DNA from: Paraflavitalea devenefica
Lineage (GTDB): Bacteria; Bacteroidota; Bacteroidia; Chitinophagales; Chitinophagaceae
Assembly: GCF_011759375.1 (NCBI RefSeq)
Contig: NZ_JAARML010000004.1
Coordinates: 310,001-374,000, forward strand
Direction: 5' to 3'
Length of the DNA stretch: 64,000 nt
Shown in pieces: positions 53,808 through 63,720 of the stretch. Under the pieces are notes generated by a model. It did no database searches, had not been told where the DNA came from, and saw nothing but the letters and a program-made list of their open reading frames with translations. Position 1 is the stretch's first letter. Every line of letters begins with the position of its first letter. The translations under genes were made by a program, and so were the position numbers.

Positions 53808-56189
53808 GTGATAAAGAACTATCTAAAGATCGCTTTCAGGAACCTGTGGAAACACAAGGCTTTCTCCTTTATCAATATATTGGGGCTTACCGTAGGTATG
53901 ACAGCCTGCTTCCTGATCTTTTTGTATGTACGGTTTGAACTTTCCTATGATGCCTTCAATACCAAAGCCGACCGCATTTACCGCATAGTAACCGACATTA
54001 AAACACCTTCTGAAGTGATTAAGGCCAATGGCCCCTCCTGGGCTGTGCCGCCCAACCTCAAAGATGAATTTCCGGAAGTAGAAGCTTTTGTTCGTATCAG
54101 CGGTAACAATATGCTGGTAAGAAAAGGGGATATCAAATACCAGGAAGAAAATGCAGCGTATGCAGATTCTGCTTTCTTCCAGGTATTTGACATTAAGCTG
54201 CTGCAGGGTAACCCTCAAAAGGCACTCAATGATCAGATGAGTGTGGTATTATCAGAAACCACCGCTAAAAAATATTTTGGCAGGAATAATCCAGTAGGTC
54301 AGACTTTATTACTTACAGGCGACGGCATTCCAGCCACGGTGACCGGCCTCATGCAGGATATGCCGGAGAATTCGCAGGTAAGAGCTGATATGCTGATTTC
54401 CATGAGTACCCTCAACCAAAGATTTAATCCAGGACAAGATCAACAGTGGGGAAGCTATGGCTCATCTGCTTACCTGTTATTAAAACCCGGTACTAATGCA
54501 AAGGCATTGGAAACCAAATTTCCGGCCTTCATCAAAAAGCGGAACGGGAAACAGGAACAGGAAAACCAGATGTACGCTACCCTGTTGCTGGAACCCCTAC
54601 GGGAAGTATATCTTTATTCAACCCGTGGCGGCAGTACTACCGGTAATATCAACAACGTGTACATCTTTTCCATCGTTGCCGTCTTCATCCTGCTGATCGC
54701 CTGCATCAATTTTATCAACCTTACCACTGCCCGCTCTACAGAGCGCGCCAAAGAAGTTGGCATCCGCAAGGTAGTAGGCGCCATCAAAGGGCAGCTCACC
54801 TGGCAGTTCATTGGAGAATCGGTGATACTTTCCCTGCTGGCATTGCTGCTCACCATCGGACTTGCGGCTATATTATTGCCGCTGTTCAACCAGTTGGCCG
54901 GCAAGCAGGTCAGTGAAGGCATCTTCAGTAACTGGCAATACCTGGGCATCCTGTTCATCGCCGCTATCGGCATTGGGCTACTGGCGGGCGCCTATCCGGC
55001 ACTTGTATTATCCTCGTTCAGGCCCATTACCGTATTGAAAGGCCGTTTTGCTACCGGCGTACGGGGTATTCTTTTAAGAAAAGGACTGGTTGTAGCACAG
55101 TTCAGTATTTCCATTGCCCTCATCATTGGCACCATCGTGGTATACCGGCAAATGAACTTCATGCGCAGCCGCGATCTTGGTTTCAATAAAGACCAGACGC
55201 TAGTCATTAATACCAATAATGACCCTGGCAAGGAAACATTCAAGCAGGCGCTTACCGGTATCCCTGCCGTGAAAGCCGTATCGCTCTCCTCCAGTGTGCC
55301 CGGCGGTCGTAATGCCGGCGCCTATTCAGAAATTGAGAATAACAAAGGGGATCTGCAGGTCGCGAATCTTGACGTGTACTTTGTTGACTTCGATTATATA
55401 AAACAGTATGATATGAAAGTGGTGGCGGGCCGGGCTTTCTCCCGCGACTTCCTTACTGATACCACCCAGGCCATGGTGATGAATGAAACGGCCGTAAAAC
55501 TGTTTGGTTACTCCTCACCACAGCAGGCCATCGGCAGGCGCTTTAAGCAATGGGGCCGGGAAGGAAAGATCATCGGCGTGATCAAAGACTTTCATTTCCG
55601 TTCGCTGCAGCAGGATATCAAACCGCTTACCATGCGCATCGAACCCAATAGGTCCAGAATTGTCTCTGTTAAAATAGCAACAGCCAACCTGCCGGCTACC
55701 CTGGCAACTATAGAAAGCAAGTGGAAAACCACCATACCCAACAGGCCCTACAGCTACACTTTCCTCGACGAGTTATTTGATCAGCAATACCGCGCTGAAG
55801 AAAGGTTTGGCAAGCTGTTTCTGAACTTTGCCATACTGGCCATCTTCATTTCCTGTCTCGGCCTGCTGGGACTGGCAGCTTACAGCACCATGCAGCGCAC
55901 CAAAGAAATAGGTATCCGTAAGGTGATGGGCGCTTCAGTAACTGGCATCGTGAACCTTTTATCCATAGATTTCCTGAAACTGGTATTGATATCGTTTTTC
56001 GTGGCAGCCCCCGTAGCCTGGTACTTCATGCACCAATGGCTGCAGGGATTTGCTTACAGAACGCCTATTGCCTGGTGGATCTTCGTAATAGCCGGGATAG
56101 CGGCCCTGGTCATCGCCATAGCCACCATCAGCTTTCAGGCCATTAAGGCGGCCATCATGAACCCGGTGAAGAGTTTAAGAAGTGAATAG
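53808..56189 (+). CDS. FtsX/MacB-type ABC permease 6
   Basis: This is a 793-residue permease starting with GTG in the shared context GTGATAAAGAAC. Its coding sequence is far from permeases 4 and 5 (IKNYLKIAFRNLWKHKAFS). The first FtsX module has ARSTERAKEVGIRKVVGAIKGQLTWQF and the second QRTKEIGIRKVMGASVTGIVNL. The second periplasmic domain has GRAFSRDFLTDTTQAMVMNE and VIKDFHFRSLQ. It ends NPVKSLRSE with TAG at 56187-56189. The stop codon overlaps the first unit of a short heptad array of a different sequence. Confidence 0.9.
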   Translation: MIKNYLKIAFRNLWKHKAFSFINILGLTVGMTACFLIFLYVRFELSYDAFNTKADRIYRIVTDIKTPSEVIKANGPSWAVPPNLKDEFPEVEAFVRISGNNMLVRKGDIKYQEENAAYADSAFFQVFDIKLLQGNPQKALNDQMSVVLSETTAKKYFGRNNPVGQTLLLTGDGIPATVTGLMQDMPENSQVRADMLISMSTLNQRFNPGQDQQWGSYGSSAYLLLKPGTNAKALETKFPAFIKKRNGKQEQENQMYATLLLEPLREVYLYSTRGGSTTGNINNVYIFSIVAVFILLIACINFINLTTARSTERAKEVGIRKVVGAIKGQLTWQFIGESVILSLLALLLTIGLAAILLPLFNQLAGKQVSEGIFSNWQYLGILFIAAIGIGLLAGAYPALVLSSFRPITVLKGRFATGVRGILLRKGLVVAQFSISIALIIGTIVVYRQMNFMRSRDLGFNKDQTLVINTNNDPGKETFKQALTGIPAVKAVSLSSSVPGGRNAGAYSEIENNKGDLQVANLDVYFVDFDYIKQYDMKVVAGRAFSRDFLTDTTQAMVMNETAVKLFGYSSPQQAIGRRFKQWGREGKIIGVIKDFHFRSLQQDIKPLTMRIEPNRSRIVSVKIATANLPATLATIESKWKTTIPNRPYSYTFLDELFDQQYRAEERFGKLFLNFAILAIFISCLGLLGLAAYSTMQRTKEIGIRKVMGASVTGIVNLLSIDFLKLVLISFFVAAPVAWYFMHQWLQGFAYRTPIAWWIFVIAGIAALVIAIATISFQAIKAAIMNPVKSLRSE

Positions 56190-56238
56190 TCAATAGTTAA
56201 TAGTCAGCGGGGATTACAGCGACATTCCTCAAACTATT
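56185..56238. repeat. Short heptad array after permease 6 (unit AATAGTC)
   Basis: Three left units AATAGTC, AATAGTT, AATAGTC (56185-56205) include the TAG stop codon. A single inverted unit AACTATT (56232-56238) lies downstream. This is a reduced version of the arrays in the other spacers, with a different unit. Confidence 0.6.
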
Positions 56239-56252
56239 AATCTAAACAAACC

Positions 56253-58697
56253 ATGTTCAAGAGTTTTTTAAAAACAGGTTGGAGAAGTCTTACCAGGAAT
56301 AAGGCTTATACAGCTATTAATATCCTGGGACTGGCGCTGGGCATCAGTACCTGCCTGGTCATATTCCTGATTGCCAGCCATGAACTGAGCTATGACAAAT
56401 TTCATCCCGGTAAAGAACGCATCTACCGCATTGTGGGCTCCATGCAATTTAAAAATGAGCCGCCCAGCCAGAAAGGTTATGTACCTTCTCCCCTGCCCAT
56501 GCGCGTGCGGGAACAATTGACCGGCTTTGAACAGGTAACAGGCTTTTATAACTATTACGCCAAAGTAACGGTGCCACAAGCAGGCCGGGAAACTAAAGTA
56601 TTTGAGTCACGGCCCGATCAGCCCTCTCCCATCATCGTGGCCGAAAGCCCTTACTTTTCCATCTTCCCATACCAATGGCTGGCAGGTAATGCAGCCACCG
56701 CTTTGCAGGAACCTTTTAAAGTAGTGCTGACTGAATCAGTTGCCAGGAACTACTTTGGTACAGTGCCGGCCGGTGACCTGATTGGACGGGAACTGGTCTA
56801 TAACGATTCCCTGCACCTCACCGTGGCAGGCATTGTGAAAGACCGGGAAAAGAATACAGACTTTGGTTTTACCAACTTCATCTCCTTTCCTACTGTACAG
56901 CATAGCTTTTTAAAGAAAGATATTGATCTGAATAGCTGGGGCGTGTGGGACTATTATTCACAGGCGATGGTGAAGCTGGCGCCCGGCGTTACACCGGCAC
57001 AGGTAGAAGCGCAGTTCCCCCGCTTTGTAAAAGATAATATGAGGGGCGAAGGCAATACGCTGCAACTGCAGCCACTGGCCGATATTCACTTCAATGCCGA
57101 TTACCAGGATGGCTATGGCCGTAAGGTACACCTGCCCACCCTGTATGGATTAATGGGTATTGCCCTCTTTATTTTGCTCATTGCTGTGGTCAACTTTATC
57201 AACCTCTCAACAGCACAATCCATTAAAAGAGCCAAAGAGATCGGCATCCGCAAAGTACTGGGCAGTGGCCGCGGCAGCCTGCGCCTGCAGTTCTTCAGTG
57301 AAACCTTTATCCTTACCCTGACGGCTGTTATTCTTTCAGCCATCTTGCTGAAGCCTGTTCTCATAGCTTTTGAAACCTTCATTCCTGCCGGTGTGGTATT
57401 GCAACCTTTCCATACTTATACCTGGCTGTTCCTGCTGGTCATTGCCCTGGCCACTACCTTACTGGCCGGCTTTTATCCTGCCCGTGTATTATCTAATTAT
57501 CGTCCGGTAACAACCTTAAAAGGACAGGCCATTTCACCAACGCCGCACAAAAATTATCTGCGTAAATCACTCATCGTATTCCAGTTTACTATTTCACTGG
57601 TATTCATCATAGGCACCCTCGTTGTTGGTAAGCAGATCCATTTCATGCTGAATACCGACATGGGATTCGACCGGGATGCCATTATCAACCTGCGGCCCGG
57701 CCGGGAACAAACACCGGATAAAAAGCTCCTGTTCGCCCAAAAGCTGCAACAGTTGCCCGGCGTTACAGCCGTGAGCCTCCATGCAGAAACACCAGCCGCC
57801 CAACGGCATGCTGGCACTTCCATCAAACGCATCGGCAGCAACCAGCCGGATAATGAGATCCTATCCTCCTTTGAGTTTGTAGACGATCAATACCTGCCCT
57901 TGTATGGCATTAAGCTACTCGCAGGACGCAACCTGCATCCTTCCGATACCCTGCGTGAGTTTGTGATCAATGCCATCTGCGCCCGGGCGCTTGGTTTTAC
58001 AGATCCCCGCGAGGCAGTAGGGCAAATGGTACAGGTAGGCATTTCCGGTAAAAAAGGCCCGGTAGTGGGTGTGGTGGAAGATTTCTATGCCAAATCATTC
58101 CATGAAGCCATTCCCCCCTTTTTCATGACCACTACGGCGAAGGCGGCCCGCACCATCAGTGTAAAACTGGCTACCAGCGGTCAGCAATTGGGACAAATGA
58201 AATCCACCCTCGCAGCCATTGAACAAATATGGCCCTCCATCTATCCTGATAAACCCCTGGAGCTGGCATTCTTTGACGACAGCATCGCTGCCTTTTATGA
58301 AAAGGAAGAAAAAACAGCGCAACTGATGAATACGGCCATGGCCATCGCCATCTTCATTTCCTGTATGGGATTGTTTGGGCTGGCTGCCTTTACCATGCAG
58401 CAACGCGCCAAAGAGATCGGTATCCGGAAAGTGCTGGGCGCCAGTGTGGCCAATATCGCCTCTATGTTGTCGAAAGATTTCCTGCAACTGGTGCTCATCG
58501 CATTGGTCGTCGCCTCACCGGTGGCGTATTATTTCATGCACCAGTGGCTGGACAATTTTGCTTACCGCACGGCTATTAGTTGGTGGGTATTTATACTGGC
58601 AGGGCTGGCCGCCATTGTGATCACCGTATGCACCATCGGTTTCCAGGCCATTAAAGCAGCGGTGACAAACCCGGTGAAAAGTTTAAGAAGTGAGTAG
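56253..58697 (+). CDS. FtsX/MacB-type ABC permease 7
   Basis: This is an 814-residue permease with ATG start, the longest of the array. The start FKSFLKTGWRSLTRNKAYT precedes TM1. The first FtsX module has AQSIKRAKEIGIRKVLGSGRGSLRLQF and the second QRAKEIGIRKVLGASVANIASM. The periplasmic parts are clearly different from those of its neighbours; the second domain reads GRNLHPSDTLREFVIN, without the FSRxY motif seen elsewhere. It ends NPVKSLRSE. The downstream spacer is nonetheless identical in its core to those after permeases 4 and 5. Confidence 0.9.
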   Translation: MFKSFLKTGWRSLTRNKAYTAINILGLALGISTCLVIFLIASHELSYDKFHPGKERIYRIVGSMQFKNEPPSQKGYVPSPLPMRVREQLTGFEQVTGFYNYYAKVTVPQAGRETKVFESRPDQPSPIIVAESPYFSIFPYQWLAGNAATALQEPFKVVLTESVARNYFGTVPAGDLIGRELVYNDSLHLTVAGIVKDREKNTDFGFTNFISFPTVQHSFLKKDIDLNSWGVWDYYSQAMVKLAPGVTPAQVEAQFPRFVKDNMRGEGNTLQLQPLADIHFNADYQDGYGRKVHLPTLYGLMGIALFILLIAVVNFINLSTAQSIKRAKEIGIRKVLGSGRGSLRLQFFSETFILTLTAVILSAILLKPVLIAFETFIPAGVVLQPFHTYTWLFLLVIALATTLLAGFYPARVLSNYRPVTTLKGQAISPTPHKNYLRKSLIVFQFTISLVFIIGTLVVGKQIHFMLNTDMGFDRDAIINLRPGREQTPDKKLLFAQKLQQLPGVTAVSLHAETPAAQRHAGTSIKRIGSNQPDNEILSSFEFVDDQYLPLYGIKLLAGRNLHPSDTLREFVINAICARALGFTDPREAVGQMVQVGISGKKGPVVGVVEDFYAKSFHEAIPPFFMTTTAKAARTISVKLATSGQQLGQMKSTLAAIEQIWPSIYPDKPLELAFFDDSIAAFYEKEEKTAQLMNTAMAIAIFISCMGLFGLAAFTMQQRAKEIGIRKVLGASVANIASMLSKDFLQLVLIALVVASPVAYYFMHQWLDNFAYRTAISWWVFILAGLAAIVITVCTIGFQAIKAAVTNPVKSLRSE

Positions 58698-58706
58698 TGG
58701 AAGAAA

Positions 58707-58774
58707 GCGAGTAGTGAGTGGCAAGTAGCGAGTGGGACGATGCAGGCACTAGCCACTAGCCATTTACCACTAGC
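58707..58774. repeat. Inverted heptad array after permease 7
   Basis: Left units GCGAGTA, GTGAGTG, GCAAGTA, GCGAGTG (58707-58734), a 12-nt loop, right arm 58747-58774. The 64-nt core 58714-58777 is identical to the copies after permeases 4 and 5, although the flanking genes differ. Confidence 0.85.
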
Positions 58775-58818
58775 CGCTGACTCATCAGGAAAGAGTAGCT
58801 AACAATAAAACACTAATT

Positions 58819-61230
58819 GTGATAAAGAATTATTTCAAAATCGCCTGGCGTAACCTGGTAAAGAACAAAACCTTTTCCTTTATCAACATCTTTGGCCTCT
58901 CCGTAGGCCTCACCTGCTTTATGCTCATTGCCGCTTTTATGTACGATGAGCTTAGCTATGACCGGTACGCCGATAAGGCAGAACAGCTATACCGCGTAGG
59001 CATACACCTGGACGCCAATGGAAGCGCTACCGACTTCCCCGCGGTAGATGGAGCTGTGGGACAGGGTATAAAAGAGGCTTTCCCGGAAGTGCTTTCTTTT
59101 ACCCGTCTTCAGAAGACAGGCCGACTCTTTGCACGGTATAAAGACAGGCAGTTCAAAGAAGAACGGGTGGTCTTCCTCGATTCCAATTTCCTCCACACCT
59201 TCTCCATTCCCTTACTGGAAGGTGATCAGCAAACAGCCCTCATGGAACCTAACTCCATGGTGATCTCAAAGGCTACGGCTGTTAAATATTTCGACAAGGA
59301 ACCTGCATTGGGAAAGCTCATCACCTTTGCCGGTGTGAGTTATAAGGTAACCGGTGTTTTTGATAAGGTGCCGGACAATTCCCACTTCCATTTTGACCTG
59401 GCCATGAGCCCATCCGCCGAAGAACGCAACCGGCAGGCCACCTGGAGCAATGTATCCCATGCCACCTACCTGATGCTAAAGCCCGGCGCCGATGCCAAAC
59501 AACTGGAAGCCAAACTGCCTCAACTGGTAGCTAAATTTGTAGTACCCGAAGTACAACGGGATATGGGCATTTCGCTGGCGGAAGCACAAAAGTCGGTGAA
59601 CACGTTCCGCTTTTACCTGCAACCCATCACCGATATCCACCTGCATTCCCATACCAAATATGAGCTGGAACCCAATGGAGATATCAATTACCTGTACATC
59701 TTTGGCGCCCTTGCCCTGTTCATCTTATTGCTGGCCTGTGTGAACTTCACCAACCTGTCTACCGCCAGCGCCGCCAAACGCGCCCGGGAAGTAGGCATCC
59801 GTAAAGTAATGGGCTCGCAGCGGGGGCAGCTCATTGCCCAATTCCTGGCAGAATCCGTTTTGCTGAGTAGCGTTGCTACACTCATCGCCCTCGGCATCGT
59901 CTATGCATTGCTTCCGACCTTCAACCAGTTGTCGGGCAAGCAGATCAGTATGGGCTTCTTCCTGCAATACCAATCATTGCTGGCCCTTCTTGGGGTGAGC
60001 CTGCTGGCAGGTATGCTGGCCGGTATTTATCCCTCCTTCTTCCTGTCGGCTTTCAGGCCCATCAAAGTATTAAAGGGTACGCTGTCTGCACAACCCCGCC
60101 GCAGTATGCTGCGCAGCAGCCTTGTCGTATTCCAGTTTGTGATCTCTACGGCGCTCATCATCGCTACCATCGTAGTATACCGGCAGCTTCATTTCATGCA
60201 AAACATTAAGCTGGGGTACAATAAAGAGCAGGTGCTTATTATACAGGACTCCTACGCGCTTGGTAATAATGAAGCAGCCTTCAAACAAAAACTATTACAG
60301 GACAGCCGCGTGGTCAATGCCACCCTCTCCTGGTCGGTACCGGCTTCCGGAATTATGGATGGCACCCAGATCTTTGTAAAGCCAATCCGGGACAATGATC
60401 CACATACAGAAATTCAAACGGGCATCTACCGTATTGACTATGATTACCTGCCAACCTTGGGCATGGAAGTAGCGGCAGGCAGGAATTTTTCAAAAGACTA
60501 TCCTTCCGATTCAGCAGGTGTACTGATCAATGAAACGGCTGTACGGGAACTGGGCATTAAAGGCAATCCGCTGGGCCGGACCATTGTGCGTTCAGGTCAA
60601 CGTGAATACAATATTGTAGGCGTAGTAAAAGACTTTCATTATACCTCTGCCAAACAAAAGATTGCGCCACTGATGATGCTACTGGGCAGGAACGGTGGAT
60701 CGGTGATCGCCAAAATAAAGACCACCGATGTGCAGCACTTCCTGGCCGATGTAAAAAAGGATTGGGCTTCTTTTGGCGCGGATGCACCCTTCACCTACTC
60801 CTTCCTTGATGACCGCTTTGCAGCGCTGTTCGCAGCGGAAAAGAAGAGCGGGCAGGTCTTTACCCTCTTCGCCATCATTTCTATAGTCATTGCCAGCCTG
60901 GGATTGTTTGGACTGGTAGCTTATACCACCGAACAACGTACCAAGGAAATAGGCATCCGAAAAGTGTTGGGCGCTACGGTGCAGCAGGTATTGCTGCTGG
61001 TGACCAAAGAGTTCCTGTACCTGGTGCTGGTGGCCTTTGTGATTGCGATCCCGGCTACCTGGTGGGCCATGAACCTGTGGCTGCAGGATTTCGCTTATCG
61101 TACGGCTATCAGTTGGTGGATATTTGGTATGGCCGGTATCATCGCCCTGCTGATCGCAGCGCTTACGGTGAGCTTCCAGGCCATTAAAGCGGCGTTGATG
61201 AACCCGGTGAAAAGTCTAAGAAGTGAATAG
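58819..61230 (+). CDS. FtsX/MacB-type ABC permease 8
   Basis: This is an 803-residue permease starting with GTG (GTGATAAAGAAT), like permeases 4-6 preceded by the shared spacer. The start IKNYFKIAWRNLVKNKTFS precedes TM1. The first FtsX module has ASAAKRAREVGIRKVMGSQRGQLIAQF and the second QRTKEIGIRKVLGATVQQVLLL. The second periplasmic domain has GRNFSKDYPSDSAGVLINE and VVKDFHYTSAK. It ends NPVKSLRSE. The spacer after it holds an AT-rich hairpin array of another sequence type. Confidence 0.9.
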   Translation: MIKNYFKIAWRNLVKNKTFSFINIFGLSVGLTCFMLIAAFMYDELSYDRYADKAEQLYRVGIHLDANGSATDFPAVDGAVGQGIKEAFPEVLSFTRLQKTGRLFARYKDRQFKEERVVFLDSNFLHTFSIPLLEGDQQTALMEPNSMVISKATAVKYFDKEPALGKLITFAGVSYKVTGVFDKVPDNSHFHFDLAMSPSAEERNRQATWSNVSHATYLMLKPGADAKQLEAKLPQLVAKFVVPEVQRDMGISLAEAQKSVNTFRFYLQPITDIHLHSHTKYELEPNGDINYLYIFGALALFILLLACVNFTNLSTASAAKRAREVGIRKVMGSQRGQLIAQFLAESVLLSSVATLIALGIVYALLPTFNQLSGKQISMGFFLQYQSLLALLGVSLLAGMLAGIYPSFFLSAFRPIKVLKGTLSAQPRRSMLRSSLVVFQFVISTALIIATIVVYRQLHFMQNIKLGYNKEQVLIIQDSYALGNNEAAFKQKLLQDSRVVNATLSWSVPASGIMDGTQIFVKPIRDNDPHTEIQTGIYRIDYDYLPTLGMEVAAGRNFSKDYPSDSAGVLINETAVRELGIKGNPLGRTIVRSGQREYNIVGVVKDFHYTSAKQKIAPLMMLLGRNGGSVIAKIKTTDVQHFLADVKKDWASFGADAPFTYSFLDDRFAALFAAEKKSGQVFTLFAIISIVIASLGLFGLVAYTTEQRTKEIGIRKVLGATVQQVLLLVTKEFLYLVLVAFVIAIPATWWAMNLWLQDFAYRTAISWWIFGMAGIIALLIAALTVSFQAIKAALMNPVKSLRSE

Positions 61231-61245
61231 ACAGCGAAGCAAAAG

Positions 61246-61285
61246 CAATAATCAATAATTATTAATTAATAATTACTGATTATTG
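61246..61285. repeat. AT-rich heptad hairpin after permease 8 (unit AATAATT-like)
   Basis: Two 18-nt arms (61246-61263 and 61268-61285) are inverted copies with one mismatch around an AATT loop; both are built from 7-nt units such as AATAATC and AATAATT. Outer GCGAA/TTCGC segments nearby can extend the structure. Confidence 0.8.
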
Positions 61286-61330
61286 ATTATTCGTTCGCGC
61301 AGAAAAAATAACCAATAAAAGAAATGCAGC

Positions 61331-63718
61331 ATGTTTAAAAGTTATCTAAAGACCGCCTGGAGAAACTTATGGAAGAACAAAACCATGGCGTGTATCAATA
61401 TACTGGGACTGGTAACGGGCATTACCTGTTGCCTGCTCATTGGTTTATACCTGCAGCATGAGTTCAGCTATGACCGCTTCCAGCAAAAGGGCGACCGCAT
61501 TGCACGGGTATTGATGGATTACCGCTTCACCAGCGGTGATTTTAAGAAAGTACCGGTTACCAGCACCAAAGTGCTGCCGGTTCTGGCACGCACCTTTCCC
61601 GAAGTGGAAACAGGCGTACGGATGGCCAATTATGACCGGATCATTACCCTCGGCGATAAACAGTTCGAAGAAGAAGGCTTTATGTATGCCGACTCTACGT
61701 TCTTCGACGTTTTTTCTTTCAGGTTATTACAGGGGCATCCCAAAGCGTCGCTCTCCGGGCTCCATAAAGTAATATTGACGGCCTCTGCTGCTAAAAGATA
61801 TTTTGGCGCTGAAAACCCGGTGGGCAAAATATTGAAAGCAGGCAGCGATGCCACGCCCTATGAGGTTACCGGTGTTATGGAAGATTGCCCTTCCAATTCG
61901 CAGATCAAATTTGATTTCCTCGCTTCTTTTTCTTCCCTGCAGGCCAACCAGGAAAAGACGTGGTGGAATGCCAACTATACCACCTTTTTGCTGCTGAAAG
62001 ACAAACAGGCTTTTGCTCCTTTACAGGCCAACCTGTCCGCTTATATGAAAAAAGACATGGCCGGACAAAATGCCTTCATCAAATTTACGCTGGAGCATTT
62101 TGACCAGATACACCTGCACAGTGAGTTTGACAGCTTTGTGCCCAATACCCATATTGCCTACCTCTACATACTGACCGGTGTTGCCTTGCTGGTATTGACC
62201 ATTGCCTGTTTTACTTACGTGAACCTGAGCACGGCCCGGTCTTTGGACCGCAGCAAGGAAGTAGGCATCCGTAAAGCCATCGGCGCCTTAAAGCAACAGA
62301 TCTTCCGGCAATTCATCAGTGAGTCGCTCCTCTTATCGATGCTGGCGGTATTGATGAGCGCGGGATTGGTAATACTGTTATTACCCGCCTTCAACCAGTT
62401 GGCAGGTACCACCCTTTCCGCCCGCTCCTTACTATCCCCTGCTACGGTAGCTATTGTACTACTGATGATCGTGTGCATCAGCTTTCTGGCAGGCAGCTAC
62501 CCGGCGCTGGTACTGGCCGCTTTCCGGCCGGTAAAAGTGTTGAAAGGCCCGGTAGGCAAAAACAGTTCAGGCGCCTGGCTGCGTAAAACACTCATCGTAT
62601 TCCAGTTTGGCATTTCTGTTTTCCTTGTCATTGCCACCTTCATCATTCACCAGCAAATGCGGTACATACAGGAAAAAAAGCTGGGTTATGAGCGTGACCA
62701 TGTACTGGTATTGCCCTACGATAATAAGATGAACAATATGGGCAGCACCATCAAACAGGAATTGCTGACGGTTCCCGGTATTACCAGCGTTGCCCGTACA
62801 GCCCACCTTCCTACTTCTATTGTTGGCGGCTATAACATGCGTACCGCCACTATGCCCGAAACGGATAACATGTCGGTAATCGCCAACCCGGTGGATGAAG
62901 ACTTTATCAGAACAATGGGCATGCGCATCATTGCCGGCTCCGATCTCACCCGGCAGGATATGGCCGACCTGGACCAACCGGAAGGCAAGGAAGTTATCTA
63001 TCATTATATCCTTAATGAATCGGCCGCCAAAGTACTAGGTTGGACACCCCAGGAAGCCGTTGGCCAAAAGATGTTCCTCGATGCCTCACGGCCCGGCATC
63101 GTAAGAGGCGTGGTCCAGGATTTTCATTTTCAGTCGCTGCACGCCCCCATCCAGCCCCTCGTACTGTTTCCTGAAAGATGGGGCAGGAACTTACTGGTGA
63201 AAATAACCGGCAACAATATTCCGCAAACGATCCAGGCATTACAGGCCAAATGGAAAAGCCTGGTGCCCCATCGTCCATTCGACTATCACTTTCTCGATGA
63301 GGATTACAATAAAATGTACAATGCCGAGATCCGCCTGGGCAAGATCATGAACCTGTTTGCAGGTATTGCGATCATATTGGCCTGCATGGGACTCTTTGGC
63401 CTCTCCTACCATGCCATTCAGCAACGCCAGAAGGAAATAGGTATCCGCAAAGTATTAGGAGCTTCCGTAACACAGCTATTGCTGCTGGTATCAAAAGGGT
63501 TCCTGGGCCTGGTGCTGCTGGCTTTTGTCATTACCGTACCGCTTACCTGGTGGGCCATGAACAAATGGCTGGAGGATTTCGCTTACCGCATCAGCATTGG
63601 CTGGCTGGTCTTTGGCGTAGCAGGCTTCATCGTACTGCTCATTGCGGCCTGTACCGTCAGCTTCCAGGCTGTAAAGGCGGCACTGATGAACCCGGTGAAG
63701 AGCTTACGTAGTGAGTAG
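61331..63718 (+). CDS. FtsX/MacB-type ABC permease 9
   Basis: This is a 795-residue permease with ATG start. The start FKSYLKTAWRNLWKNKTMA precedes TM1. The first FtsX module has ARSLDRSKEVGIRKAIGALKQQIFRQF and the second QRQKEIGIRKVLGASVTQLLLL. The second periplasmic domain is distinct (GSDLTRQDMADLDQPEGKEVIYHYILNE), with an insertion relative to the FSRxYxxDT form. It ends NPVKSLRSE. It is followed by a 156-bp gap with no heptad array but with a second copy of the 49-bp upstream element, so it may be the last gene of its transcription unit. Confidence 0.9.
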   Translation: MFKSYLKTAWRNLWKNKTMACINILGLVTGITCCLLIGLYLQHEFSYDRFQQKGDRIARVLMDYRFTSGDFKKVPVTSTKVLPVLARTFPEVETGVRMANYDRIITLGDKQFEEEGFMYADSTFFDVFSFRLLQGHPKASLSGLHKVILTASAAKRYFGAENPVGKILKAGSDATPYEVTGVMEDCPSNSQIKFDFLASFSSLQANQEKTWWNANYTTFLLLKDKQAFAPLQANLSAYMKKDMAGQNAFIKFTLEHFDQIHLHSEFDSFVPNTHIAYLYILTGVALLVLTIACFTYVNLSTARSLDRSKEVGIRKAIGALKQQIFRQFISESLLLSMLAVLMSAGLVILLLPAFNQLAGTTLSARSLLSPATVAIVLLMIVCISFLAGSYPALVLAAFRPVKVLKGPVGKNSSGAWLRKTLIVFQFGISVFLVIATFIIHQQMRYIQEKKLGYERDHVLVLPYDNKMNNMGSTIKQELLTVPGITSVARTAHLPTSIVGGYNMRTATMPETDNMSVIANPVDEDFIRTMGMRIIAGSDLTRQDMADLDQPEGKEVIYHYILNESAAKVLGWTPQEAVGQKMFLDASRPGIVRGVVQDFHFQSLHAPIQPLVLFPERWGRNLLVKITGNNIPQTIQALQAKWKSLVPHRPFDYHFLDEDYNKMYNAEIRLGKIMNLFAGIAIILACMGLFGLSYHAIQQRQKEIGIRKVLGASVTQLLLLVSKGFLGLVLLAFVITVPLTWWAMNKWLEDFAYRISIGWLVFGVAGFIVLLIAACTVSFQAVKAALMNPVKSLRSE

Positions 63719-63720
63719 CT

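Noticed and set aside
48707..61285. Heptad arrays as CRISPR-like repeats
   Set aside because: The units are 7 nt, contiguous and inverted, without spacers, and no cas genes are present.
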